From the NCBI GenBank assembly GCA_934476315.1, contig CAKSNQ010000007.1:1-57551 (forward strand): DNA of 57,551 nucleotides, written 5' to 3'. This document shows positions 34,455-42,240 of the stretch, piece by piece (position 1 is the stretch's first letter; each line of letters begins with the position of its first letter). Source of the stretch: an uncultured Eubacteriales bacterium (GTDB lineage: Bacteria > Bacillota > Clostridia > Oscillospirales > CAG-272). Both the position numbers and the translations under genes were made by a program. The notes beneath the pieces were generated by a model. The model searched no databases. It saw only the letters and a list, made by a program, of their open reading frames with translations, and was not told the DNA's origin.

Positions 34455-36432
34455 GAGAAAAAGAACGCTGGAGGAGCTGAGAAGTCAGTATAACGGCAGA
34501 GCCTCCGCCTCCGCGGGCGCGCCCCACGGCATGATGGGCGGACCCGGCGGCAGGCGCGGTCCCGGTGGTCCCGGACGCGGCATGGGCGGCGGCAAGCCGA
34601 AAAACACTGCGCAGACGGTGCGGCGACTGCTCGGCTATGTCGGAAAATACTGGGGACGGCTTTTGACGGTTCTCGTCTGCATGCTGGTCAGCACGCTGAC
34701 CTCGCTGACAGGGTCGTACCTGCTGATGCCCATCATCAACCATGTGTCGGGCGCGGGCACCACGGCGTCGGACGGTGTGTTCGCGGTGCTGGCGGACCGC
34801 GTGATCTCGGGCGTCTGTGACCCGATCTCGGCGCTCTTCGGCGGTCGGGTCGCCGACACGGCGGTCTACCTGGTAACGGCGCTGGTCATTCTGGCGCTGG
34901 TGTACCTGGTCGGAATCGTCACGACCTATCTGCAATCCCGCCTGATGCTGTCGGTCTCGCAGGGGGCGATCGAGAATATCCGCAACGATCCGTTCGGGCG
35001 CTTGCAGAAGCTGCCGCTGCGGTACTTTGACAACACGCCGACGGGCGAGGTCATGAGCCGCTTTACCAACGACGTGGACAACATCGACACCATGCTGAAT
35101 AACTCGCTGACCTCGCTGGTCTCGGGCAGCATCACGCTGATCGGAACGTTCCTTTTCATGGTGACGACCAACCGGATTCTCACGCTGATTACGGTCGCCT
35201 TCATTCCCGTGTTCGCACTGGGCGGCAAGGCGATCGGCGGGCGCAGTCACAAGTATTACAGCGGTCAGCAGGAGGCGCTCGGCGCGGTCAACGGCTACAT
35301 CGAGGAGACGGTCACGGGGCAGAAGGTCATCAAGGTCTTCAACCACGAGGATACCTGCGTCGAGGAATTCGGGCTGCTCAATGAGGACCTGCGGACCAAG
35401 CAGTTCCGCGCGCAGTTCTACGGCGGCATTATGGGACCGATCATGGGCAACACCTCGCAGATCAGCTATGCTGTCACGGTCGGCGTCGGGGGCGTGCTGA
35501 TGTTCCTCGGCGGGCTGACGCCGGGCGCACTGACCGTCTTTGCCAACTATTCGCGGCAGTTCTCCATGCCCATCAACATGATCAGCATGCAGATGTCTAC
35601 CATCTTCTCGGCACTGGCGGGCGCGGAACGCGTCTTTGCGGTCATGGACATGCCCCCGGAGGCGCCGGACGCCGCCGACGCGGTGGTGCCTGCCGGAATC
35701 CGCGGCGATGTGGTGATGGATCACGTGAGCTTCGGCTACGTGCCGGGCAAGACCATTCTGCACGATATTTCGCTGTACGCGCATCCGGGGCAGAAGGTCG
35801 CCTTCGTCGGCTCGACCGGCGCGGGCAAGACGACCATCACCAACCTGCTCAATCGCTTTTATGACATTGACGAGGGGCAGATCACGGTGGACGGCAACGA
35901 CATCCGCCGCCTGCCGCGCGAAATGCTACGGCGCAACATCGCCATGGTGTTGCAGGACACCCACCTGTTCACCGGAACGGTCATGGAAAACATCCGCTAC
36001 GGGCGGTCGGACGCCACTGACGAGGAGGTCATCGCCGCGGCAAAGACGGCGGGCGCGCACAGCTTCATCATGCGCCTGTCGGAGGGCTACGGTACTATGA
36101 TCGAGGGCGACGGCGCCAATTTGTCGCAGGGGCAGAGACAGCTTCTGAACATTGCGCGCGCGGCGATCAGCAAGGCGCCGATTCTCGTCTTGGACGAGGC
36201 AACCAGCTCGGTCGATACGCGCACCGAGCGGCACATCGAGCACGGCATGGATCGGCTGATGAAGAACCGCACAACGTTTGTCATTGCGCACCGCCTGTCC
36301 ACCGTGCGCAACGCGGACGTCATCATGGTGCTGGAGACGGGCGAGATCATCGAACGCGGCAACCATGAGCAGTTGCTTGCCGCGCACGGACGGTACTACG
36401 AGCTGTATACCGGCGTGCGGGAGCTGGCGTAA
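34447..36432 (+). CDS. ABC exporter half-transporter, active ATP site
   Basis: The 661-residue partner of the previous gene has a Gly, Pro and Met-rich N-terminal extension (MMGGPGGRRGPGGPGRGMGG). Six spans follow, then an ATPase domain with Walker A GSTGAGKTT (about nt 35815), signature LSQGQRQ and Walker B LVLDEATSSVD with the catalytic Glu. With the Asp-bearing partner this makes the asymmetric TM287/288-like arrangement. It belongs to one operon with MarR. Confidence 0.94.
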   Translation: MAERKRTLEELRSQYNGRASASAGAPHGMMGGPGGRRGPGGPGRGMGGGKPKNTAQTVRRLLGYVGKYWGRLLTVLVCMLVSTLTSLTGSYLLMPIINHVSGAGTTASDGVFAVLADRVISGVCDPISALFGGRVADTAVYLVTALVILALVYLVGIVTTYLQSRLMLSVSQGAIENIRNDPFGRLQKLPLRYFDNTPTGEVMSRFTNDVDNIDTMLNNSLTSLVSGSITLIGTFLFMVTTNRILTLITVAFIPVFALGGKAIGGRSHKYYSGQQEALGAVNGYIEETVTGQKVIKVFNHEDTCVEEFGLLNEDLRTKQFRAQFYGGIMGPIMGNTSQISYAVTVGVGGVLMFLGGLTPGALTVFANYSRQFSMPINMISMQMSTIFSALAGAERVFAVMDMPPEAPDAADAVVPAGIRGDVVMDHVSFGYVPGKTILHDISLYAHPGQKVAFVGSTGAGKTTITNLLNRFYDIDEGQITVDGNDIRRLPREMLRRNIAMVLQDTHLFTGTVMENIRYGRSDATDEEVIAAAKTAGAHSFIMRLSEGYGTMIEGDGANLSQGQRQLLNIARAAISKAPILVLDEATSSVDTRTERHIEHGMDRLMKNRTTFVIAHRLSTVRNADVIMVLETGEIIERGNHEQLLAAHGRYYELYTGVRELA

Positions 36433-36446
36433 TGTCATAAAAAGGA

Positions 36447-36526
36447 GAGGCTGTCGCGCGTAGCGCGACAGCCTCTTTCAAATAATTAGTCCGAGGGAGA
36501 ACTCATTGAGTTTTTCCCTCTTTTTT
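36447..36526 (+). terminator. Double terminator after the ABC exporter operon
   Basis: First, GAGGCTGTCGCGC-GTA-GCGCGACAGCCTC (36447-36475). Second, GAGGGA with TCCCTC around AACTCATTGAGTTTTT at 36493-36520, followed by six T. The first shares TGTCGCGC-N3-GCGCGACA with the V-ATPase terminator (17501). Confidence 0.88.
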
Positions 36527-36537
36527 GCATGAGGGGC

Positions 36538-37164
36538 TCACATCCCGAAGAAGTGCTCCTCCACCGCGGCGCACAGCGCGTGGTAGACGGGCAGGTGCAA
36601 TTCCTGCACCCGGTAAGTCTCGCGCTCCGGCACGCGCACTGTGACGTCGCTCAGGCGGGACAGGCGGCTCTCGCCCGCCCCCGTCAGCGCCAACGTGCGC
36701 ATCCCCAGCCCCCGCGCGACCTGCGCGGCGTGGACAACGTTGCGGGAGTTGCCCGAGGTGGAAAGGCACAGAAGCAGGTCGCCCTCGCGCCCGTAGCCGA
36801 GCACCATCTGGGCATAGGCGAGCACGGGGTCTGCGTCGTTGGAAAAGGAGGACAGAAGCGCACTCTGATGGGGCAGGGAGATGGCGGGAAGCGCCCCCTG
36901 CAGGTTGGAGACGAGGTACGCCGCGTCGTCCGCCGAGACGCCGACAGCGCACAGGCGGTCCGCCAGTCCCGCGACCGGGCGCGGCAGAAGAAAGCCCTTC
37001 ATCAGCTCGCCGACGATGTGCTCGCAGTCGGCACAGCTTCCGCCGTTGCCGCAGAGAAGCAGCTTGCCGCCGTGGGAAAAGGTGTCGCAGAGCAGGCGCG
37101 TCGCCGCCTCGATGTCGCCGCGGCACGCGGTGAGCGCGGGGTAGCGTCGGTACAATTCATCCAT
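36538..37164 (-). CDS. SIS-domain phosphosugar isomerase (GmhA-like)
   Basis: ATG 37164 follows GGAGG; an upstream in-frame ATG at 37236 lies inside the ROK gene. The 208-residue product has LLLCGNGGSCADCEHIVGELMKG near residue 37, the GmhA-type active-site stretch, then LLLCLSTSGNSRNV and a C-terminal RVQELHLPVYHALCAAVEE helix with the catalytic His region. GmhA converts sedoheptulose 7-phosphate to heptose phosphate, but in this glycan operon the substrate may be another sugar phosphate. It is last in the GH2-ROK-SIS unit. Confidence 0.85.
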   Translation of the reverse strand: MDELYRRYPALTACRGDIEAATRLLCDTFSHGGKLLLCGNGGSCADCEHIVGELMKGFLLPRPVAGLADRLCAVGVSADDAAYLVSNLQGALPAISLPHQSALLSSFSNDADPVLAYAQMVLGYGREGDLLLCLSTSGNSRNVVHAAQVARGLGMRTLALTGAGESRLSRLSDVTVRVPERETYRVQELHLPVYHALCAAVEEHFFGM

Positions 37165-37193
37165 GAAACAAAACCTCCGATCCGAATTCCCGC

Positions 37194-38162
37194 TCACGCC
37201 CGGGTGAGCGTCGCCGCAACCGAGAGTGCGGCACAATCGCCGAGCCGTTCGCCCAGCCCCGCGGGAAGAATCCGGCAGGCGGCGCGGGAGAGCGTCAGCG
37301 TTTCGCGGTCAATGACCTGTTGCATGCGCGGGCGGAGCAATTCCTCGCATCGGCAGAAAATACTGCCGAGGATGATGCACTCGGGGTTGAGCAGATCGAT
37401 GAGGATCGACAGCCCCTCGCCCAGCTTCTCCGCGCAGAGGTCGAACACCCGCAGGGCGTCCGCCTCGCCGCGCGCGGCACACTCCGCAATGTCCCGGGCG
37501 GTGATGTCGGCGAGGGCGTCCGCCCCCGCGCAAAAGGAGACGCGCCCGCCCATCTGCAACGCCTCGGTCGCGACCATCCTGCCGAGCTGGGCAATGCCGC
37601 CGCCCGAGCAGAAGCCCTCAAACGACCCCGCTTTGCCGTAGCCGACGGGTCCCGTGGCGCAAAGGCGCATATGCCCCACCTCGCCCGCCATGTCGCACGC
37701 ACCGGTGTAGGGGACGCCGCCGAGAATCAGCCCCGCGCCCAGTCCCGTCCCGAACGTCAGAAAGATCAGGTTGTCCGCCCCCACACCCGCGCCGTACTTC
37801 CATTCGGCGATCGCGCAGGCGTTGGCGTCGTTTTGCAGGGCGACCGGGCACTTCATGAGGGGAGAGACGATGGCGGTGGCGGGAACCTCGTCCCAGCCGG
37901 GCAGATTGGGCGGGGAGAGAATGACGCCGCGGCGCGAGTCGAGGGGTCCCCCGCAGGAAATGCCCGCGGCGACCGGGACCTCGCCCGGCGCGAGCAGTTC
38001 CCACGCGAGGGCGCACAGGCGCTCCAGCATGAGCCGCGGCGGGACGGCGTGATCTGTCGGGATGGTGCGTTTCCGGAGGATGTTCAGCCCTCCGTCGCGT
38101 TCCTCGCCCACGCTCACCGCGCATTTGGTGCCCCCGATGTCAAATCCGATCAGCACAGTCAT
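37194..38162 (-). CDS. ROK-family sugar kinase
   Basis: The 322-residue product starts MTVLIGFDIGGTKC, the ATP phosphate-binding motif of ROK kinases, and has LQNDANACAIAEWKYG with the catalytic Asp and LTFGTGLGAGLILGG. The zinc motif after GHMRL, normally CxCGxxGCxE, reads YGKAGSFE here, so the zinc cysteines are lost. The start overlaps the GH2 gene by 23 bases. It probably phosphorylates a hexose released by the GH2 enzyme. No helix-turn-helix domain is present, so it is a kinase and not a ROK repressor. Confidence 0.88.
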   Translation of the reverse strand: MTVLIGFDIGGTKCAVSVGEERDGGLNILRKRTIPTDHAVPPRLMLERLCALAWELLAPGEVPVAAGISCGGPLDSRRGVILSPPNLPGWDEVPATAIVSPLMKCPVALQNDANACAIAEWKYGAGVGADNLIFLTFGTGLGAGLILGGVPYTGACDMAGEVGHMRLCATGPVGYGKAGSFEGFCSGGGIAQLGRMVATEALQMGGRVSFCAGADALADITARDIAECAARGEADALRVFDLCAEKLGEGLSILIDLLNPECIILGSIFCRCEELLRPRMQQVIDRETLTLSRAACRILPAGLGERLGDCAALSVAATLTRA

Positions 38163-40470
38163 CGCTATCACCAAACCCTTCAAATTCATCCATGCCGCAC
38201 GCGCGGAGCGCGGCGTAGTAGGCGGCATAATCGGAGCCGCGCAGGGCGGTCGCGAAGTGGTTGAAGCCGCGCGCGCCCTCGTCGTCCGTCCATTCGATCC
38301 GATAAAATTTCCGCACGCCCTCGCCGGGGGCGGGCAGACGGAGCACGGGGAGCGAGGCGTCCGCCCGCGCCGTGACCGTTCCGCTTGCCACAGGGGTGTC
38401 GGAAAAGACCTCGGTCAGCGTAAAGTGAAGCGTGACGTCACGCCCGAGATCGTTGACGGCGTACAGCGTCAGCGCCCCGTCCGTCGGCTCATCGAACATC
38501 AGGCAGACCGGCGCCTGCGAGCGGCGGACGTAGTGGTAGGCGAGCTTTTTGCAGAAGTAATAATCCACGATGGCGTCCGAGACCTGCGGCCAGCCGTCCA
38601 GCAGGTTCCACCAGATGATGCCGGTACATTCGCCCTTGCGCAGGCGGAATTTTTCAATGAAATATTTCAGCGCCTCCGCCTGCGAAATCTGGCTCTGGCG
38701 GAGCAGGTCGTCGAAGTTGTCCTCCACCTTGCCGAACAGCGTCGCGATCTGCCGCACCGTCAGCCCGATGCGGTAAGCGTACTTGGCGTCGGGGCGCGCC
38801 TCGGGCGAGGCGGCGTGCACGATGTACTCCGCGGTGGGCGTTGCAGTGCCCTCCTCAAAGATGGTCTCCGGGTGGGCAAGGAAGCGGCGGAGCGAGGCGG
38901 GCGAGGGTATGCCCTGATAGCCCGTCTCCGAGGCAAAGCGGCAGACAGCGCCGCGGTAATACTTGCCCTTGAAGTCGTCGCGCGGTCCCCACAGGTGGTT
39001 CTCCGGCAGGGGCAACCCGCTTTTGTGGGCGTGCTCGCTGATGTAGGGGGAGCTGGGCAGGTAGGGGACGGTGAAGCCGTGCGTCCGTACCAGCCGTGGG
39101 AGCAGCTCGCGGGTGATGCGGTTCTCATTCGGGTCGCGGAGAAAGCCCGACCACTGCCGCCGCGCTCCGTCACATTCGTTGTCGCCCGCGAACAGGGCGA
39201 GCGAGGGGTGATTGCGCAGGCGCTTGATCTGATAGGTCACTTCCCGCTCCAGCCGGGCGAGGAATTCCTCGTCCTCCGGGTAGGCGGCGCATCCCATGGC
39301 GAAATCCTGCCAGACAAGAATCCCGTGCCGGTCGCAGAAGTCATAGAAGCGGTCGGATTCATAGACGTTGCCGCCCCAACAGCGCACGGCATTGCACCCG
39401 AGGTCGTCGAGCAGGGCGAGCGCCCGGTCGAGCCGTTCCTCGTCCCGCGAGTGAAAGGCATCGAGCGGCACCCAGTTGGTGCCCAGCACGAAGATGCGCT
39501 TGCCGTTGACGCAAAAGCAGAAGTCGCCCACGCGCTCCGGCGTCGAGTCGCTGAGCACCAGCTCGACCGTCCGGACGCCGACGCTCAGCTTCCTGCGGTC
39601 GCACAGCTCCTCGCCGCGCCACAGCTCCACAACGGTGTCGTACAGGTCCGGCGCACCGTAATTTTTCGGCCACCACAGGCGGCAGTCGGGGATGTCGAAA
39701 TTGAACTGGTAGCCGTGGTTCCACAGCACCTGCCGCACGTCAAAGCGGCTGTCCCCGCACGCGCCGTGCACGCGGACGGAATATTCGGTGCAGAAATCGC
39801 CCGAGAGTGTGGCGTTCAGACAGACGCGCATGTGCGCCATGCGGCGTTCCCGGTCGATGGAGCTGGTGCAAAAGTAGACCTCGCGCAAGGCGTCCGCGCG
39901 CAGGGGTTCGAGCGTCACCGGCTTCCAGAGCCCGCCCGACACGATGCGCGGCATGATGTCCCAGCCGAACATGTGGGCGGCTTTGCGGATGTAGAGCGAG
40001 GAATAGTTGTAGGGCAGGGCGAAGCACAGCGCGGGAATGTCGTAGCGGCGCGCCTCCTGCATGGTGGGGCGGATGTGAACGACCAGCTCGTTTTCCCCGA
40101 CGCGCAGGTACTTTGCCACGTCGCAGGGCAGAAACATGTTGTCGGTCGTGGCGGTGAGAGCGCCGTTGACGTAAATGTCGGCGAACGTGTCGATGCCGCC
40201 GAAATGCAGTTTTTGGTCGGCGCGGTCGAGCGAAAACGTCGTGTAGTACCACAGATGCACGTCCTCAAGGGCTTGGAGAGCCAGCGTGTTGGTGGAAAAA
40301 TAGGGGTCGGCGAGCTTTCCCGCACGCACAAGGTCCAGCTCAAAATTTCCCGGGACGGCGGCGGGCACGGTGTCAAAGCCGGAGGCGTCGATGTCGGCGA
40401 TGCACGAGATCTGCCGTCCGCGGCAGTCGCGGGCATGGGCAAAGGCGAGCTTCCATTCAAAGGGCTTCAT
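38140..40470 (-). CDS. Glycoside hydrolase family 2, beta-mannosidase-like
   Basis: The 776-residue protein has an N-terminal jelly-roll domain (about 35-190), an Ig-like domain, and a TIM barrel (about 325-640) with candidate acid/base E432 in FAGDNECDG and nucleophile E515 in FASETGYQG. It ends with a beta-sandwich after IWWNLLDGWPQVSDA, which resembles beta-mannosidases rather than beta-galactosidases. No signal peptide is seen. With a ROK kinase and SIS isomerase downstream, the unit may break down mannose-containing N-glycan pieces. AraC is divergent. The ribosome site AGGAGC lies 8-13 bases before the start. Confidence 0.9.
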   Translation of the reverse strand: MKPFEWKLAFAHARDCRGRQISCIADIDASGFDTVPAAVPGNFELDLVRAGKLADPYFSTNTLALQALEDVHLWYYTTFSLDRADQKLHFGGIDTFADIYVNGALTATTDNMFLPCDVAKYLRVGENELVVHIRPTMQEARRYDIPALCFALPYNYSSLYIRKAAHMFGWDIMPRIVSGGLWKPVTLEPLRADALREVYFCTSSIDRERRMAHMRVCLNATLSGDFCTEYSVRVHGACGDSRFDVRQVLWNHGYQFNFDIPDCRLWWPKNYGAPDLYDTVVELWRGEELCDRRKLSVGVRTVELVLSDSTPERVGDFCFCVNGKRIFVLGTNWVPLDAFHSRDEERLDRALALLDDLGCNAVRCWGGNVYESDRFYDFCDRHGILVWQDFAMGCAAYPEDEEFLARLEREVTYQIKRLRNHPSLALFAGDNECDGARRQWSGFLRDPNENRITRELLPRLVRTHGFTVPYLPSSPYISEHAHKSGLPLPENHLWGPRDDFKGKYYRGAVCRFASETGYQGIPSPASLRRFLAHPETIFEEGTATPTAEYIVHAASPEARPDAKYAYRIGLTVRQIATLFGKVEDNFDDLLRQSQISQAEALKYFIEKFRLRKGECTGIIWWNLLDGWPQVSDAIVDYYFCKKLAYHYVRRSQAPVCLMFDEPTDGALTLYAVNDLGRDVTLHFTLTEVFSDTPVASGTVTARADASLPVLRLPAPGEGVRKFYRIEWTDDEGARGFNHFATALRGSDYAAYYAALRACGMDEFEGFGDSDDCADRI

Positions 40471-40502
40471 AGGGGGCTCCTTTCATTTTTTTATCTGTCC
40501 TC

Positions 40503-40554
40503 ATTATAGCACGCGGTTTTTGGGCTTGTAAACAGAGATAATTCGTGATATAAT
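40503..40554. promoter_or_regulatory. Divergent promoters of GH2 operon and araC gene
   Basis: Plus strand: TTGTAA (40526-40531) and TATAAT (40549-40554), 17-base spacer, for the AraC gene. Minus strand: TTTACA (40527-40532) and TATAAT (40503-40508), 18-base spacer, for GH2. The two -35 boxes overlap, so one regulator could control both. Confidence 0.8.
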
Positions 40555-40583
40555 TAAGAAAATCAACGATCGGAGGCGGAAGA

Positions 40584-41414
40584 ATGGCAGATCGGATGCT
40601 CATGGAGACCGGAGATCAGCTCGACGCACGCGGGTTTGCCGTACGGGACACGACGCTGGAGGCGGGACGCGTGATTCCGCTTCACTGGCATGACTATCTG
40701 GAGTGGGAACTGGTGACGGAGGGCGAGGGCGAGCAGGTCTATAACGGCGAGCGCTTTCCCGTGCGGCGGGGGAGTGTTTATATGCTCTCGGACTGCGATT
40801 ATCATTCCTTCCGCGCCGTCGGGCGGGTGCGCCTGCTCAACGTCCGCTTTCACGGGAAGCTGCTCAACGACGCGCTCTCCCACCGCCTGCTCTGCGGTCC
40901 GAACCGCCTGATCTGCACGGCGGACGAGGGGGAAATTTCGCACCTTTGCGGCGTGGTCGAGGCTCTGCGGCGGGAGGAAACGGCGCCGGGGCGCTTTTCG
41001 GAGGCGCTGGCGGCGGCGCTTCTCACCGAGCTGACCGTCTTTCCGATCCGTCGCGCGCCCTCTGCCGCGGACGCGCCGCTCCCGCTGACCATCCAGCGGG
41101 CGACCGCCTATATCAACGCGAATTTCCGCGAGGAAATGTCGCTGTCCGCGCTCGCCGAGCGGCTGGACGTCTCGGTCAACTACCTCGGCACGCTGTTCAA
41201 AAAACACACGGGCAGAACGTTCAACGACTATCTCAATCAGGTGCGCCTGCGCTACGCCTGCGGGCTGCTGTGCCACTCCGGGCAGCCGGTATGCGAGATT
41301 GCGCACGCCGCGGGGTACGCCTCGCCGGAGTATTTTTCCTGCGTGTTCCGCAAGAAAATGGACCTGACGCCGGGTGAGTACCGCGACGCGATGGGCGGAG
41401 CATCCGCATATTAG
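40584..41414 (+). CDS. AraC-family regulator
   Basis: The 276-residue protein has an N-terminal cupin ligand-binding domain (about 10-150, IPLHWHDYLEWELVTEGEGEQ) and a C-terminal pair of helix-turn-helices (about 175-270, with MSLSALAERLDVSVNYLGTLFKK and ICEIAH-like VCEIAHAAGYASPEYFSCVFRKK). It is transcribed divergently from the GH2-ROK-SIS operon, which it presumably activates when the sugar is present. Ribosome site GGAGG. Confidence 0.93.
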   Translation: MADRMLMETGDQLDARGFAVRDTTLEAGRVIPLHWHDYLEWELVTEGEGEQVYNGERFPVRRGSVYMLSDCDYHSFRAVGRVRLLNVRFHGKLLNDALSHRLLCGPNRLICTADEGEISHLCGVVEALRREETAPGRFSEALAAALLTELTVFPIRRAPSAADAPLPLTIQRATAYINANFREEMSLSALAERLDVSVNYLGTLFKKHTGRTFNDYLNQVRLRYACGLLCHSGQPVCEIAHAAGYASPEYFSCVFRKKMDLTPGEYRDAMGGASAY

Positions 41415-41583
41415 CCAATGCTAACTGTAAAAACGGCGCTCGCTCTCGGCATTTTCGCCAAAATTGGGGAAAGCGACAAAAAAATGCAAAAAAACGCTTG
41501 ACAAATGCGCCTTGGGCGTGTATCCTAATATGTGGTTAGCGAGGGCTAACCAAAATTGTTACGTCGCTGTTAGTGTATGCTAA
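41411..41583 (+). promoter_or_regulatory. feo promoter and three TTAGC-N4-GCTAA boxes
   Basis: TTGACA (41498-41503) and TATCCT (41521-41526) have a 17-base spacer. Boxes: TTAGCCAATGCTAA (41411-41424, overlapping the AraC stop), TTAGCGAGGGCTAA (41536-41549) and TTAGTGTATGCTAA (41570-41583, one mismatch). The second box lies at the expected transcription start. The form resembles DtxR/IdeR/MntR-family metal-repressor sites, but that assignment is inference. Confidence 0.8.
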
Positions 41584-41646
41584 CCAAGGACGCGCCGACC
41601 TCACCGCGAGGCGGGTGGCGGTCGCGACGGAAAGGTGGGAACGGGT

Positions 41647-41859
41647 ATGATGCCGTTGAGTCTTGCCACAGTCGGGGAGCAGAACACCGTCGTACGGATC
41701 ACGGGGACGCCGGAGGTCAAGAAGCACCTGGAGGACCTCGGGTTTGTTGTCGGAGGCAACGTGACAGTCGTCACCTCGCTTGCAGGCAATGTGATCGTCA
41801 ATGTCAAGGAAGCGCGCGTGGCGATCAGCGAAGAAATGGCGCGCAAGATCATGGTATGA
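41647..41859 (+). CDS. feoA: FeoA-family protein (first copy)
   Basis: The 70-residue SH3-like protein has LATVGEQNTVVRITGTPEVKKHLEDLGFVVGGNVTVV and ends in RVAISEEMARKIMV, the normal FeoA form. It starts at ATG 41647 behind AAAGGTGGG. FeoA is a small partner of the FeoB ferrous-iron channel. Clostridia often carry two FeoA copies before FeoB, as here. It is separated from the second copy by 60 bases. Confidence 0.9.
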   Translation: MMPLSLATVGEQNTVVRITGTPEVKKHLEDLGFVVGGNVTVVTSLAGNVIVNVKEARVAISEEMARKIMV

Positions 41860-41919
41860 CGGCGACATGCGTTCGCCTCTGCAATAAACACCGGGTATTT
41901 CAGTGAAGGAGGATACAGG

Positions 41920-42141
41920 ATGAAAACTCTCAGACAAGCGAAGATCGGTGAAACGGTTCAGGTTGTCAAGCTCCACGGCGAGGGCGCGGTCAAGCGCCGG
42001 ATCATGGACATGGGACTGACCAAGGGTACCGATGTGTACGTTCGCAAGGTCGCACCGCTGGGGGATCCGATCGAAGTGACGGTCCGCGGATATGAGCTTT
42101 CGCTTCGTCGTGCGGATGCCGAAATGATCGAGATCGCGTGA
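41920..42141 (+). CDS. feoA: FeoA-family protein (second copy)
   Basis: The 73-residue SH3-like protein has the canonical MKTLRQAKIGETVQVVKLHG start, RRRIMDMGLTKGTDVYVRK and a C-terminal SLRRADAEMIEIA. It is closer to typical FeoA than the first copy. Ribosome site GAAGGAGG. It belongs to the feo operon; a fourth TTAGC box lies between it and feoB. Confidence 0.93.
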   Translation: MKTLRQAKIGETVQVVKLHGEGAVKRRIMDMGLTKGTDVYVRKVAPLGDPIEVTVRGYELSLRRADAEMIEIA

Positions 42142-42210
42142 CAAACGGTCGCACTCATTGAAAATGAACGAAAAAGGGAGCGGCGGTTCCCACACTTTCA
42201 GGGCGCGTGT

Positions 42211-42224
42211 TTAGCGCCTGCTAA
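42211..42224 (+). promoter_or_regulatory. Fourth TTAGC-N4-GCTAA box, before feoB
   Basis: TTAGCGCCTGCTAA is a perfect member of the set found at the feo promoter. It ends 16 bases before the feoB start codon and covers the ribosome-site region (AGAAGGAG is next to it), so a bound repressor could act as a roadblock. No second promoter is visible. Confidence 0.7.
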
Positions 42225-42240
42225 CAGAAGGAGAATCGAC

